A stretch of DNA of 64,000 nt from RBG-16-66-20 sp036262835 (GTDB taxonomy: Bacteria; Pseudomonadota; Gammaproteobacteria; Burkholderiales; SG8-39). Location of the stretch: contig DATAID010000100.1 in NCBI GenBank assembly GCA_036262835.1, positions 45,007 through 109,006 on the forward strand, given 5' to 3'. The notes beneath the pieces were generated by a model. The model saw only the letters and a program-made list of their open reading frames with translations, ran no database searches and was not told the DNA's origin. Each line of letters begins with the position of its first letter. Position 1 is the stretch's first letter. The translations under genes were made by a program, and so were the position numbers. This document shows, in pieces, positions 52,412-60,272 of this stretch.

Positions 52412-53977
52412 ATGATGGAGCAGCCGGAAGAGGGCGTCCTCGGCACGGCGATCGCGACGCCGCATGACCGGCGCCGCGCGTTCCTGGTCATGGCGGTCGC
52501 CGTCGCCGCCTTCGCGATCACCGCGCCCTTCGCGCAGCGGATCACGGGCGCGATTCCGCAGTTCGCGCCGCTCTACGACACGGCGATCCTCGTCCTCGAC
52601 ACGCTCGCCGCGGTGCTCCTCTACGCGCAATTCGAGCAGGTGCGCCGGCGCAGCATGCTCGTGCTCGCGTGCGCCTACGTCTTCACCCCGTGGGTCGTCG
52701 CCGCGCACGCGCTTAGCATTCCGAACGCCTATGTCCCCGGCATCCTGATCGGCGGCGAGCAGAGCGCCGCCTGGCTATGGGTGATCTGGCATGCGGTGTT
52801 CCCGGTTTTTATCGGCGCCTATGCCTTCTGCGCGCGGGATGAACGCGCGGAGGCGGCTGTTGCCGACACTGCACTGCGATCCACGGGAACGATGGCAGTC
52901 ATGAGCACGGTGGGTCTCGCCCTCGCGGCCGTCGCGCTCACGACCCTGGGCGACGCCGTGATGCCCGCGCTCATGCGCGGCGACACGCAGTCTTCCCCGG
53001 TTACGACGCTCGTGCTCTCGCTGACTTGCCTGCTCCACATGGCGGCGCTGGCGGCGCTGTTCCGCTACACGCGCCTGCGCCGCGTCATCGACCTGTGGCT
53101 CGCAGTGACGCTCGTCGCCCTCACGATCGACGTGCTGCTCAGCGGGGCGCTCATCGTCAATCGCTCCCAGCTCGGCTACTACCTCGGACGCGTCTACGGC
53201 CTGCTCGCCGTGCTGCTCGTGCTGGGTGTGCTCCTGCGCGAGACGGTGAGGGTCTCGGCGATCGCAGCGCGCTCCGCGGCCGAGCTGCACTCGGCCGATC
53301 GGGCGAAGGACCGGTTTCTCGCCATCCTGGGCCACGAGCTGCGCAATCCGCTCTCGGCGATCGTGATGGCATTGCAGGTGATGCGCCGCAAGGGCATCGA
53401 CTCGCGCGAATTCGGCGTCGTCGAGCGCCAGGCGGCGCACCTCGCGCACCTGGTGGAGGATCTGCTCGACGTGTCGCGCATCGGCACGGGGAAAATCGTC
53501 CTGGCCAAGCGACCGCTCGAGCTCTCCGAAGCCGTGCTGCGCGGCGCCGAGATCGCCGCCCCGGCGCTCGCCGACAAACGCCAGAATCTGGAGATCAACG
53601 TCGCATCGAGCGGGCTGCTGCTGGAAGGGGATCCGGACCGGCTCGCGCAGGTGTTCGGCAACCTGCTCACCAACGCCTCCAAGTTCAGCGGCGGCGGCAC
53701 GCGCATCCGGGTCGATGCCGAAAAGAAGGGCGATCGCGTGAGCGTGAGCGTGAAAGACGAAGGGATCGGCATCCCTCCGCAGATGCTGGAAAGGATCTTC
53801 GAGGCGTTCACGCAGGAGAGCCAGCCCGACGCGCGCACGCCGGGCGGTCTCGGCCTCGGCCTGACGATCGTGCGCAGCCTGGTGGAGCAGCACGGCGGGC
53901 GCGTCACCGTGCGCAGCGAAGGCCGCGACCGGGGAAGCGAGTTCATCGTGGAGCTCCCGCTCGCCCGGCCGGGATGA
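52412..53977 (+). CDS. Membrane sensor histidine kinase with MASE4-like sensor
   Basis: 521 residues. About 265 N-terminal residues contain eight hydrophobic segments resembling the MASE4 integral membrane sensor. HisKA follows with H308 in ILGHELRNPLSAI, then HATPase_c (NLLTNASKFSGG, DEGIGIPPQML, GGLGLGLTIVRSL). Nothing periplasmic is predicted, so the signal is probably in or at the membrane. No regulator gene is adjacent, making it an orphan kinase. The 120 bases before it show no clear promoter. Confidence 0.9.
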   Translation: MMEQPEEGVLGTAIATPHDRRRAFLVMAVAVAAFAITAPFAQRITGAIPQFAPLYDTAILVLDTLAAVLLYAQFEQVRRRSMLVLACAYVFTPWVVAAHALSIPNAYVPGILIGGEQSAAWLWVIWHAVFPVFIGAYAFCARDERAEAAVADTALRSTGTMAVMSTVGLALAAVALTTLGDAVMPALMRGDTQSSPVTTLVLSLTCLLHMAALAALFRYTRLRRVIDLWLAVTLVALTIDVLLSGALIVNRSQLGYYLGRVYGLLAVLLVLGVLLRETVRVSAIAARSAAELHSADRAKDRFLAILGHELRNPLSAIVMALQVMRRKGIDSREFGVVERQAAHLAHLVEDLLDVSRIGTGKIVLAKRPLELSEAVLRGAEIAAPALADKRQNLEINVASSGLLLEGDPDRLAQVFGNLLTNASKFSGGGTRIRVDAEKKGDRVSVSVKDEGIGIPPQMLERIFEAFTQESQPDARTPGGLGLGLTIVRSLVEQHGGRVTVRSEGRDRGSEFIVELPLARPG

Positions 53978-54042
53978 CCGCTCCTCTTCAGCGAGAGGCT
54001 GTCGCCCGCGCGTCGCCCTTCTTCGCCGCGGTCTCGGAAGCG

Positions 54043-54681
54043 CTATTGCCTTGGCGCGACCGCCTTGGGTCCCGCAATCGACATCGCCTTCCGGTAGGCC
54101 GGCCGCGCTTCGATCCTTTTCACGTAGGCGACCACGTTCGGAAGATCGTCGATGGCGCGCGCGCCAAAGAGTACGCCCGTCGTCAGCCGGTACACCGACA
54201 TGATGTCCGCGCAGGTGAACTCGGGCCCCGCCAGGTAGGGCGCTTCGCCCAGCCGCTGGTTGAGATAGTTGTACATCTGGTCCTCGCGCCGGTGCACGAC
54301 CTCGTTCATCGTGTCCGCGACCGGCCCGGTCGCGCCCGCCGCGAGCACGGACTTGGTGAAGCGCAGGCCCATGGCGCTGTTGTTCCAGTGCATCCAGTAG
54401 AGGTAGTCGTAATAGTTGGGCTGCTCGGGCCGCACGGTGAACTTGCCGCCCGCGTGGCGGTGGCAGAGGTACTCGGCGATGACGGCCGACTCTGTGAGCA
54501 CCCGATCGCCGTCCTCGATCACCGGCGCCATGGCCGTCGGATGGAGCTTGAGGAACTCGGGCGGCGCGACCTTGTTCGGCATCCGGTCGTACCACTTGAG
54601 CTTGTAGGGCAGGCCGAGCTCTTCGGCGAGCCAGACGATGCGCTCGGATTGGGAAACGCCCAGGTGATGGATCGTGATCAC
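54043..54681 (-). CDS. Glutathione S-transferase family protein
   Basis: 212 residues. A thioredoxin-fold N-terminus (ITIHHLGVSQSERIVWLAEELGLPY, then PTAMAPVIEDGDRVLTESAVIAEYL with the glutathione-binding Glu-Ser) is followed by an all-helical C-terminal domain. A serine near residue 10 is the likely catalytic residue. GGAGG lies five bases before the GTG. It is divergent from the methyltransferase gene by 24 bases; both fit defence against electrophiles and alkylation. Confidence 0.9.
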   Translation of the reverse strand: MITIHHLGVSQSERIVWLAEELGLPYKLKWYDRMPNKVAPPEFLKLHPTAMAPVIEDGDRVLTESAVIAEYLCHRHAGGKFTVRPEQPNYYDYLYWMHWNNSAMGLRFTKSVLAAGATGPVADTMNEVVHRREDQMYNYLNQRLGEAPYLAGPEFTCADIMSVYRLTTGVLFGARAIDDLPNVVAYVKRIEARPAYRKAMSIAGPKAVAPRQ

Positions 54682-54705
54682 GGGACCTCCTGATAGGATT
54701 TTCCC

Positions 54706-55251
54706 ATGTTCACCGACGGACCCCTGCGGCGCAGGCCGCCCGAGGTCATTCGCTACGGCACGGGCAACTGCCGGCTCGGCGCGCTGCTCGTCGCCTCGAG
54801 CAGGAAGGGGATCGTGTCGATCATCGTGCGCGACGAAGGCGTGCGCCTGATCGAGGAGCTGAGGCGGCGCTTCCCGAAGGCGGAGCTGGTGCGGGACGAG
54901 AAGGGCAGGCGCGCCGCCGTGGCTCAAACCGCGCGCTATATCTCGATGCCGCGCGGGCGTTTCCCGCTGCCGCTCGATTTGCGCGGCACCGAGCTGCAAA
55001 AGCGGGTGTGGAACGCGGTGCGCAGGATTCGGTTCGGCGAAACATCCACTTACGCCCAGGTCGCGGCGGCGATCGGCGCTCCCAAGGCCATTCGCGCCGT
55101 CGCGCAGTCGTGCTCGCGCAGCTGGTTTTCCTTCGCCATCCCTTGCCATCGCGTGCTGCACACGGGCGCCGACCGCGATCCGCGCCGCCGGCGCAGGGAG
55201 GGCGTGCAATACCGCTGGGCCGCCTACGAAGCGAGGCTCGCCGCGCCGTAG
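54706..55251 (+). CDS. ogt: Methylated-DNA-protein cysteine methyltransferase, divergent tail
   Basis: 181 residues. The suicide repair protein takes alkyl groups from O6-alkylguanine. The helix-turn-helix FGETSTYAQVAAAIGAPKAIRAVAQ is followed by the acceptor C147 in IPCHRV. After the active site the usual short segment with YRWG/GG is replaced by an Arg-rich insertion and YRWAAYE, so activity should be checked. The 3' end overlaps chrB on the other strand by 28 bases, which may constrain this tail. Symbol given by family, not by orthology. Confidence 0.85.
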   Translation: MFTDGPLRRRPPEVIRYGTGNCRLGALLVASSRKGIVSIIVRDEGVRLIEELRRRFPKAELVRDEKGRRAAVAQTARYISMPRGRFPLPLDLRGTELQKRVWNAVRRIRFGETSTYAQVAAAIGAPKAIRAVAQSCSRSWFSFAIPCHRVLHTGADRDPRRRRREGVQYRWAAYEARLAAP

Positions 55252-56171
55252 CCGGAATAGAGCAGGTCGAAGATCCGGCAGGCCTCCGCGAGAAGCGCGT
55301 CGTCGCTGCGGGCCTTTTCTCTCGCGCCCTTCAGCATCGTCTCGAGCGCTCTCGCGTCGTGCACCGGGATTCCGCCCACGTCCAGGAAGTGCACCGCCGC
55401 ACCGATCGAAGCGAGCGCAGGATCGTTTTCGAGCGCGAAGCTGTTGACGAGGACCTCGAAGGTCACCCGGTTGCCGACGTGCGTGAACTCGGCGCCGTCG
55501 AAATCGAAGCCGACCGCCTTCTTCGGGCACTCGCTCGGGCGCGCGATCCAGGCGAATTTCGCGTCGCGGTCGATGAAGCGGCGGATCAGCCAGCCGCTCG
55601 CAAGGCGATCCACCCACGGCGACTTGCGCGTCGCCCAGACACGCTTCCGGTAGCGCGCCGCGTCCAGATGCCGCAGCGCGCGGCGCGAGAAACGCGGCTC
55701 GCCGCCGGCGTACAGGGCTTGATAGGCGGACTTCAGTGCCGCGAACGCCGCTTGCGCCTGCGCCTTCGCTTCGCCGGCGAAGAAGTCGATCGCGGCGAGC
55801 TTCGCCAGCGCTTTCTCGAGGCGGCGGATCTCGGTCTGCGCTCGGCGCGCGCCCAGGCGGGCGAGCGAGGCTTTCGCGCTCTCGATCCGCTTCACCAGCG
55901 CCCCGTAGTCGGCGCCGCGATCGAAGAGCTTGCGGAATTCGGCGAGCTGCGCCTCCGTCCGGGCCTTCAGCGCGAGCGTCGTCGCAAAGCCGCCGTGGCC
56001 GCGAATCTCGGCTTCCATGCCGGCGAGCACGCCGGCGCTCGCTTCAGGCAGCAGGTACACGCCGTCGCGCAGCACGCCGCAGCCGCTGTCCTTAAGCGCG
56101 CGCCAAAGGCGCATGCGCAGCGTGGAGTTGCGCGTGGGAAGGCTCAGCACCAGGGCGGAGAATTCGCTCAT
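55224..56171 (-). CDS. chrB: Chromate resistance regulator/sensor ChrB
   Basis: 315 residues. The N-terminal region (about 1-155) has the ChrB start SALVLSLPTRNSTLRMRLWRALK and a long helical middle. The C-terminal domain (about 178-310) opens WATRKSPWVDRLASGWLIRRF. In Ochrobactrum and Cupriavidus, ChrB is a chromate-responsive regulator of the chr operon. It is divergent from the chr genes with a 186-base shared control region, and its C-terminal domain is paralogous to that at 59598-60260. Confidence 0.93.
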   Translation of the reverse strand: MSEFSALVLSLPTRNSTLRMRLWRALKDSGCGVLRDGVYLLPEASAGVLAGMEAEIRGHGGFATTLALKARTEAQLAEFRKLFDRGADYGALVKRIESAKASLARLGARRAQTEIRRLEKALAKLAAIDFFAGEAKAQAQAAFAALKSAYQALYAGGEPRFSRRALRHLDAARYRKRVWATRKSPWVDRLASGWLIRRFIDRDAKFAWIARPSECPKKAVGFDFDGAEFTHVGNRVTFEVLVNSFALENDPALASIGAAVHFLDVGGIPVHDARALETMLKGAREKARSDDALLAEACRIFDLLYSGYGAASLAS

Positions 56172-56186
56172 GGGGACGTTATGACT

Positions 56187-56202
56187 ATCACAAAGAAGTG
56201 AT
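56187..56202. promoter_or_regulatory. Inverted repeat, candidate operator in the chrB-chr intergenic region
   Basis: ATCAC-AAAGAA-GTGAT, a 5-bp perfect dyad 16-31 bases from the chrB start, in a locally AT-rich patch. On the minus strand it overlaps a possible extended -10 element (TGTGATAGT). It is a reasonable site for autoregulation by ChrB. The short arms mean chance is not excluded. Confidence 0.35.
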
Positions 56203-56220
56203 GAAATGTACAGAACTACG

Positions 56221-56250
56221 TTGACGCAGGCCGGCGCGCGGGCCTAAGGT
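56221..56250 (+). promoter_or_regulatory. Candidate sigma-70 promoter of the chr operon
   Basis: TTGACG (56221-56226), an 18-base spacer and TAAGGT (56245-56250). The -35 box matches five of six, the -10 only three of six, as expected for a regulated promoter. Transcription would begin near 56257, leaving about 100 bases of leader before the GTG at 56358. Confidence 0.45.
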
Positions 56251-56357
56251 GCTTGCCACGCGGGGATGACCTCCCCGGCCGGGTCGGTGCAGACACCCGG
56301 CGTCGAGGACGCTTCGTCCCAAGCGCTGCTCCAGTCCCTTTGCGGGAAGGAGAAGTC

Positions 56358-57311
56358 GTGCGCTATCAACTGAGACAGATTCACTGCAAGCCCTGGGCCC
56401 TGAACGGCCTTTCGCCGAAGCTGATCGAGAGCCACTACGAGAACAACTACGGCGGCGCGATGCGGCGCCTGAACGCCATCAGCGAGCAGCTCGAGGCGAT
56501 GGATTTCGAGAAGGCGCCGGGCCACGTGCTGAACGGCCTCAAGCGCGAGCAGCTCGTCGCGCTCAATTCGACGCTGCTGCACGAGCTCTACTTCGCGAGC
56601 CTCGGCGGCGACGGCAAGCCGGCGAAGGACATGTCCGAGGCGCTTGCGCGGGACTTCGGGTCCATGGATCGCTGGCGCGCCGAATTCCGCGCCATGGGCT
56701 ATGCGCTGGGCGGCGGCTCTGGCTGGGTGCTCCTCACCTGGGTGCCGCGCGACGCTCGCCTCATCAACCAGTATGCCTCGGAGCACTCGCAGGCGATCGC
56801 GAGCGGCGTGCCGATCCTCGCGCTCGACATGTACGAGCACGCGTATCACATGGATTTCGGCGCCAATGCCAAGGCCTATGTGGACACGTTCATGCGCAAC
56901 CTCGATTGGCCGGGACTCTTCCAGCGCTACGAGGATGCGGTGAAGGCGCCCGCACCGCGGCCGCTCGTGCAGCCGGAGTTCGGCGAGGTGCAGGGCCTCG
57001 CCGTCGAGGAGGTCAAGGCGATGCTCGCTTCGGGACAGAAGGTGCAGGTCATCGACGTGCGGCCCCGGCATTTCGTCTCGCGCCAGCAGGACATCGCGGC
57101 CGGCATCGAGTGGCGCGACCCGGAGCAGCTCGACAAGTGGGTCGGCGAGCTCTCCAAGTCCGAGCCGGTCGTCGTCTATTGCGCCTACGGCTTTCACGTC
57201 GGCTGCGGCACCGCGATCAAGCTGCGCGAGCTGGGCTTCGACGCGAAGTACATGAACAGCGGCCACTCCGGCTGGAAAGCGACCGGCGGGCCGGTGCGCC
57301 TGTTCCCGTAG
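56358..57311 (+). CDS. Fusion of iron/manganese superoxide dismutase (ChrC-like) and rhodanese (ChrE-like)
   Basis: 317 residues. Residues 1-195 are an Fe/Mn superoxide dismutase with all four metal ligands: H26 (SHYENNYGG), H75, D157 and H161 (LDMYEHAYH). Residues 213-312 are a rhodanese with active-site C275 (YCAYGFHVGC). In Cupriavidus chr operons, ChrC is a superoxide dismutase and ChrE a rhodanese-like protein encoded separately; here they are one chain. Probable role: removing superoxide produced during Cr(VI) reduction and handling sulfur or glutathione-chromium species (inference). GGAAGGAG precedes the GTG. No signal peptide, so cytoplasmic. Confidence 0.92.
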   Translation: MRYQLRQIHCKPWALNGLSPKLIESHYENNYGGAMRRLNAISEQLEAMDFEKAPGHVLNGLKREQLVALNSTLLHELYFASLGGDGKPAKDMSEALARDFGSMDRWRAEFRAMGYALGGGSGWVLLTWVPRDARLINQYASEHSQAIASGVPILALDMYEHAYHMDFGANAKAYVDTFMRNLDWPGLFQRYEDAVKAPAPRPLVQPEFGEVQGLAVEEVKAMLASGQKVQVIDVRPRHFVSRQQDIAAGIEWRDPEQLDKWVGELSKSEPVVVYCAYGFHVGCGTAIKLRELGFDAKYMNSGHSGWKATGGPVRLFP

Positions 57312-57321
57312 GCGGCTTCAG

Positions 57322-58308
57322 GTGAGCACGCTGCTTCTTTCGCGATCGGAGGTCGAGCGCCTGCTGACGCCCGACCTCTGCATCGCCGCGGTGGAGGAGG
57401 CCTTCCGCCTTCTTGCCTTGGGCAAAGTGCCGCCCCCGGGCATCCTGGGCATGCATGCCGGGGAGGGCAGCTTTCACGTGAAGGCCGGCTTTCTCACGCT
57501 CGAGCGGCCGTATTTCGCGGCGAAGCTGAATGCGAACTTCCCGGGCAATGGCGCGCGCCATGGCTTGCCGACGATCCAGGGGGCGGTTCTTCTTTCAGAT
57601 GCGTCGAACGGGGCGCCGCTCGCGATCATGGATTCGATGTCCATCACGGCGCTGCGCACGGCTGCGGCGAGCGCGGTGGCGGCAAAGTATCTTGCGCGGC
57701 GCGAATGCGAGACGCTGCTCGTCGTCGGCTGCGGCGGCCAGGCGCCGGCGCAGCTGCAGGCGCTCCTGCGCGTTTGCAGGCCGCGCCGCGTGCTCGCGTA
57801 CGACGTGGAGGCGCGCCGGGCCGCGGCGTTCGCCGCGTCGATGGTGAAGGGCGTCGCGGTGGCCGACGATCTCGCGCGCGCGGCCGGCGCGAGCGACATC
57901 ATCGTCACCTGCACGACGTCGAAGCGCTACGTCATCGAGCAGGCCTGGGTGCGGCCCGGCGCCTTCATCGCCGCCGTCGGCGCGGACAACGAGGACAAGC
58001 AGGAGATGGATCCGCGCCTCATGGCCGCGGCCAAGGTCGTCACCGACGTGACGGACCAGGCCTGCCGGATCGGCGATCTGCATCATGCGATCGAGGCGGG
58101 AGCGATGCGGCGCGAATCGGTTTACGCCGAGCTCGGCGAGGTGGTCGCCGGCCTCAAGCCGGGCCGGACGCGCAACGAGGAAATCATCCTCTTCGATTCG
58201 ACCGGCACGGGCCTGCAGGACGTTGCCGCGGCGATTGCAGCCTACCGCAAGGCGATCGAGGAGAATGCCGGAACCTCGTTCGCATTCTCGGAAAGGCGGG
58301 CCGCCTGA
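57322..58308 (+). CDS. Ornithine cyclodeaminase/mu-crystallin family enzyme
   Basis: 328 residues. NAD(P)-binding fold with VVGCGGQAPAQLQALLRV in the centre and the N-terminal substrate region (GSFHVKAGFL, YFAAKLNANFPGNGARHGLPTIQG). Family members deaminate ornithine, reduce cyclic imines or dehydrogenate amino acids; the substrate cannot be read. The GTG start is 11 bases after the SOD-rhodanese stop and the end touches chrA directly, so it is a true operon member. Its job in chromate resistance is unknown; proline or imine metabolism under redox stress is only a guess. Confidence 0.88.
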   Translation: MSTLLLSRSEVERLLTPDLCIAAVEEAFRLLALGKVPPPGILGMHAGEGSFHVKAGFLTLERPYFAAKLNANFPGNGARHGLPTIQGAVLLSDASNGAPLAIMDSMSITALRTAAASAVAAKYLARRECETLLVVGCGGQAPAQLQALLRVCRPRRVLAYDVEARRAAAFAASMVKGVAVADDLARAAGASDIIVTCTTSKRYVIEQAWVRPGAFIAAVGADNEDKQEMDPRLMAAAKVVTDVTDQACRIGDLHHAIEAGAMRRESVYAELGEVVAGLKPGRTRNEEIILFDSTGTGLQDVAAAIAAYRKAIEENAGTSFAFSERRAA

Positions 58309-59481
58309 ATGAACGGCAACTCCGACAAGCCGGCGTATTCGCTCTGGCAGATGGTCGGCTACATGCTGAAGCTTGGCGCGATCGGCTTCGGCGGCCCGGT
58401 TGCGCTCTGCGGCTACATGCACCGCGACCTGGTGGAAGCGCGCAAGTGGATTACCGAGGGCGACTACAAGGAAGGACTCGCGCTCGCGCAGCTGATGCCG
58501 GGCCCGCTCGCCGCGCAGCTCGCGATCTATCTCGGCTTCGTCCACTACGGCAACCTGGGCGCCACGCTCGTCGGCGTGGCCTTCGTGCTGCCGTCCTTCT
58601 TCATGGTTATCGGGCTCGGGATGGCGTACGTGGCCTACGGCGGGCTCACCTGGATGCAGTCCGTCTTCTACGGCGTGGGCGCGGCGGTGATCGGCATCAT
58701 CGCGATCGGCGCCTACAAGCTCACGACGAAAAGTATCGGCAAGGACAAGCTGCTCTGGGCGGTCTTCGCCGTCGCCGCCGCCTGGACGATCGCCACCGAG
58801 TCCGAGAGCGTGATCCTCTTCCTCGCCGCCGGAATTCTCGTCTGGCTCATAAAAGCGCCGCCCAGGCTCTCGACGCCGGGTGGCACCGCGCTCGCGCTCG
58901 CGGCGGAGCTGCCCAACGCGGCGAGCGTCGCTTCGGTGACCGACTGGAACGTGCTGACGCAGATCGGGGTCTTTTTCGCCGAGGCCGGCGCGTTCGTTTT
59001 CGGCAGCGGCCTGGCGATCGTCCCGTTTCTCTATGGCGGCGTCGTGAACGGCCATCACTGGCTGACCGAGCGCCAGTTCGTCGACGCAGTCGCGGTGGCG
59101 ATGATCACGCCGGGCCCGGTGGTGATCACGGTCGGCTTCATCGGCTACCTCGTCGCGGGCCTCGCGGGCGCGAGCGTGGCGGCGCTCGCGACCTTCCTGC
59201 CGTGCTACTTCTTCACGATCATCCCGGCGCCGTACTTCCGCAAGCACGGCAAGAAGCCCGCCATCATCGCCTTCGTCGGCGGGGTGACCGCGGCCGCGAT
59301 CGGCACGATCACGGGCGCCGTCGTGGTTCTCGGCAAGCGTTCCATCATCGATATTCCGACCGCGGTGATCGCGCTCGTCGCGATCTTGCTGCTCGTCAAG
59401 GTGAAAAAGCTTCCCGAGCCCGCGGTGGTCGCGGCGGCGGCGCTCGCCGGCCTCGTTATCTATCCGATGCTCAAGTCATAG
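58309..59481 (+). CDS. chrA: Chromate efflux transporter ChrA (long, two-domain)
   Basis: 390 residues with about ten helices in two homologous halves, as in long-chain CHR proteins. The N-half has GAIGFGGPVALCGYMHRDLVE and AQLMPGPLAAQLAIYLG; the C-half has FFAEAGAFVFGSGLAIVP and AMITPGPVVITVGFIGYL. It exports chromate by proton-driven antiport (knowledge from Pseudomonas and Cupriavidus). The ATG follows the upstream stop with no gap, and the next gene begins nine bases after the stop. Confidence 0.95.
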   Translation: MNGNSDKPAYSLWQMVGYMLKLGAIGFGGPVALCGYMHRDLVEARKWITEGDYKEGLALAQLMPGPLAAQLAIYLGFVHYGNLGATLVGVAFVLPSFFMVIGLGMAYVAYGGLTWMQSVFYGVGAAVIGIIAIGAYKLTTKSIGKDKLLWAVFAVAAAWTIATESESVILFLAAGILVWLIKAPPRLSTPGGTALALAAELPNAASVASVTDWNVLTQIGVFFAEAGAFVFGSGLAIVPFLYGGVVNGHHWLTERQFVDAVAVAMITPGPVVITVGFIGYLVAGLAGASVAALATFLPCYFFTIIPAPYFRKHGKKPAIIAFVGGVTAAAIGTITGAVVVLGKRSIIDIPTAVIALVAILLLVKVKKLPEPAVVAAAALAGLVIYPMLKS

Positions 59482-59489
59482 GAGATCGC

Positions 59490-60272
59490 ATGAAGGCAAT
59501 GTCATCCACCGAGTTGCGCAAGACCCCGGGGGCGCTGCTGGTCGACGTGCGCCGCGACCCGGCCTTCCTCGAATCGGGCGAGCTGATCGCCGGCGCGCTC
59601 AGGCGCGATCCCGAAGCGGTCGGCCAGTGGGCGAAATCGCTGCCGCGCGCCTCGAGCGTCGTCGTGTATTGCGTGCACGGCCACCAGGTGAGCCAGGGCG
59701 TGGCCAAGGCACTGGCAGAGGCCGGCATCCGCGCGAGCTTTCTCGAGGGCGGCATCGAGCACTGGAAAGACGAGGGCGGCGAGCTCGATCGCAAGCCCAG
59801 GGCCTCGAGCACGCGCTGGGTCACGCGCGAGCGCCCGAAAGTCGACCGGATCGCGTGCCCCTGGCTCATTTCGCGCTTCGTGGATCGGAACGCCGAATTC
59901 CTCTACGTGCCGCCGAAAACGGTCGGAGCGGTGGCAAAGGAAAAGGGCGCGGTCCCCTATGACGTGCCCGACGTGCAGTTCACCCACGAAGGCGATCTCT
60001 GCAGCTTCGATGCCTTCATCAAGCACTATGGCCTGGGCGGCGATCCGGCGCTCGCCCAGCTCGCGCTCATCGTGCGCGGCGCCGACACGGGCCAGCACGA
60101 GCTGACGAAGCAATCTGCCGGGCTGCTCGCCCTGTCGCTCGGGCTGTCGCGAACCATCGCCGACGACCACGACATGCTCAAGCACGGGATGGTGCTCTAC
60201 GACGCGCTCTATGCCTGGTGTAGGGACGGGCAGGACGAAGTTCATACCTGGAATCCCGAGGCTTATCGGTGA
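59490..60272 (+). CDS. Rhodanese fused to a ChrB C-terminal domain
   Basis: 260 residues. The N-terminal rhodanese (1-98) has active-site C61 in YCVHGHQVSQG. The C-terminal domain (109-255) opens RWVTRERPKVDRIACPWLISRF and lines up with residues 178-205 of ChrB, including VDR, WLI and RF(I/V)DR. It lacks the ChrB N-terminal region. This domain alone therefore probably binds a ligand such as chromate or iron (it has His and Cys: FTHEGDLCSF, DDHDMLKHG). ATAGGAG gives a good ribosome site. Coupled to the next gene by a GTGA overlap. Confidence 0.9.
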   Translation: MKAMSSTELRKTPGALLVDVRRDPAFLESGELIAGALRRDPEAVGQWAKSLPRASSVVVYCVHGHQVSQGVAKALAEAGIRASFLEGGIEHWKDEGGELDRKPRASSTRWVTRERPKVDRIACPWLISRFVDRNAEFLYVPPKTVGAVAKEKGAVPYDVPDVQFTHEGDLCSFDAFIKHYGLGGDPALAQLALIVRGADTGQHELTKQSAGLLALSLGLSRTIADDHDMLKHGMVLYDALYAWCRDGQDEVHTWNPEAYR

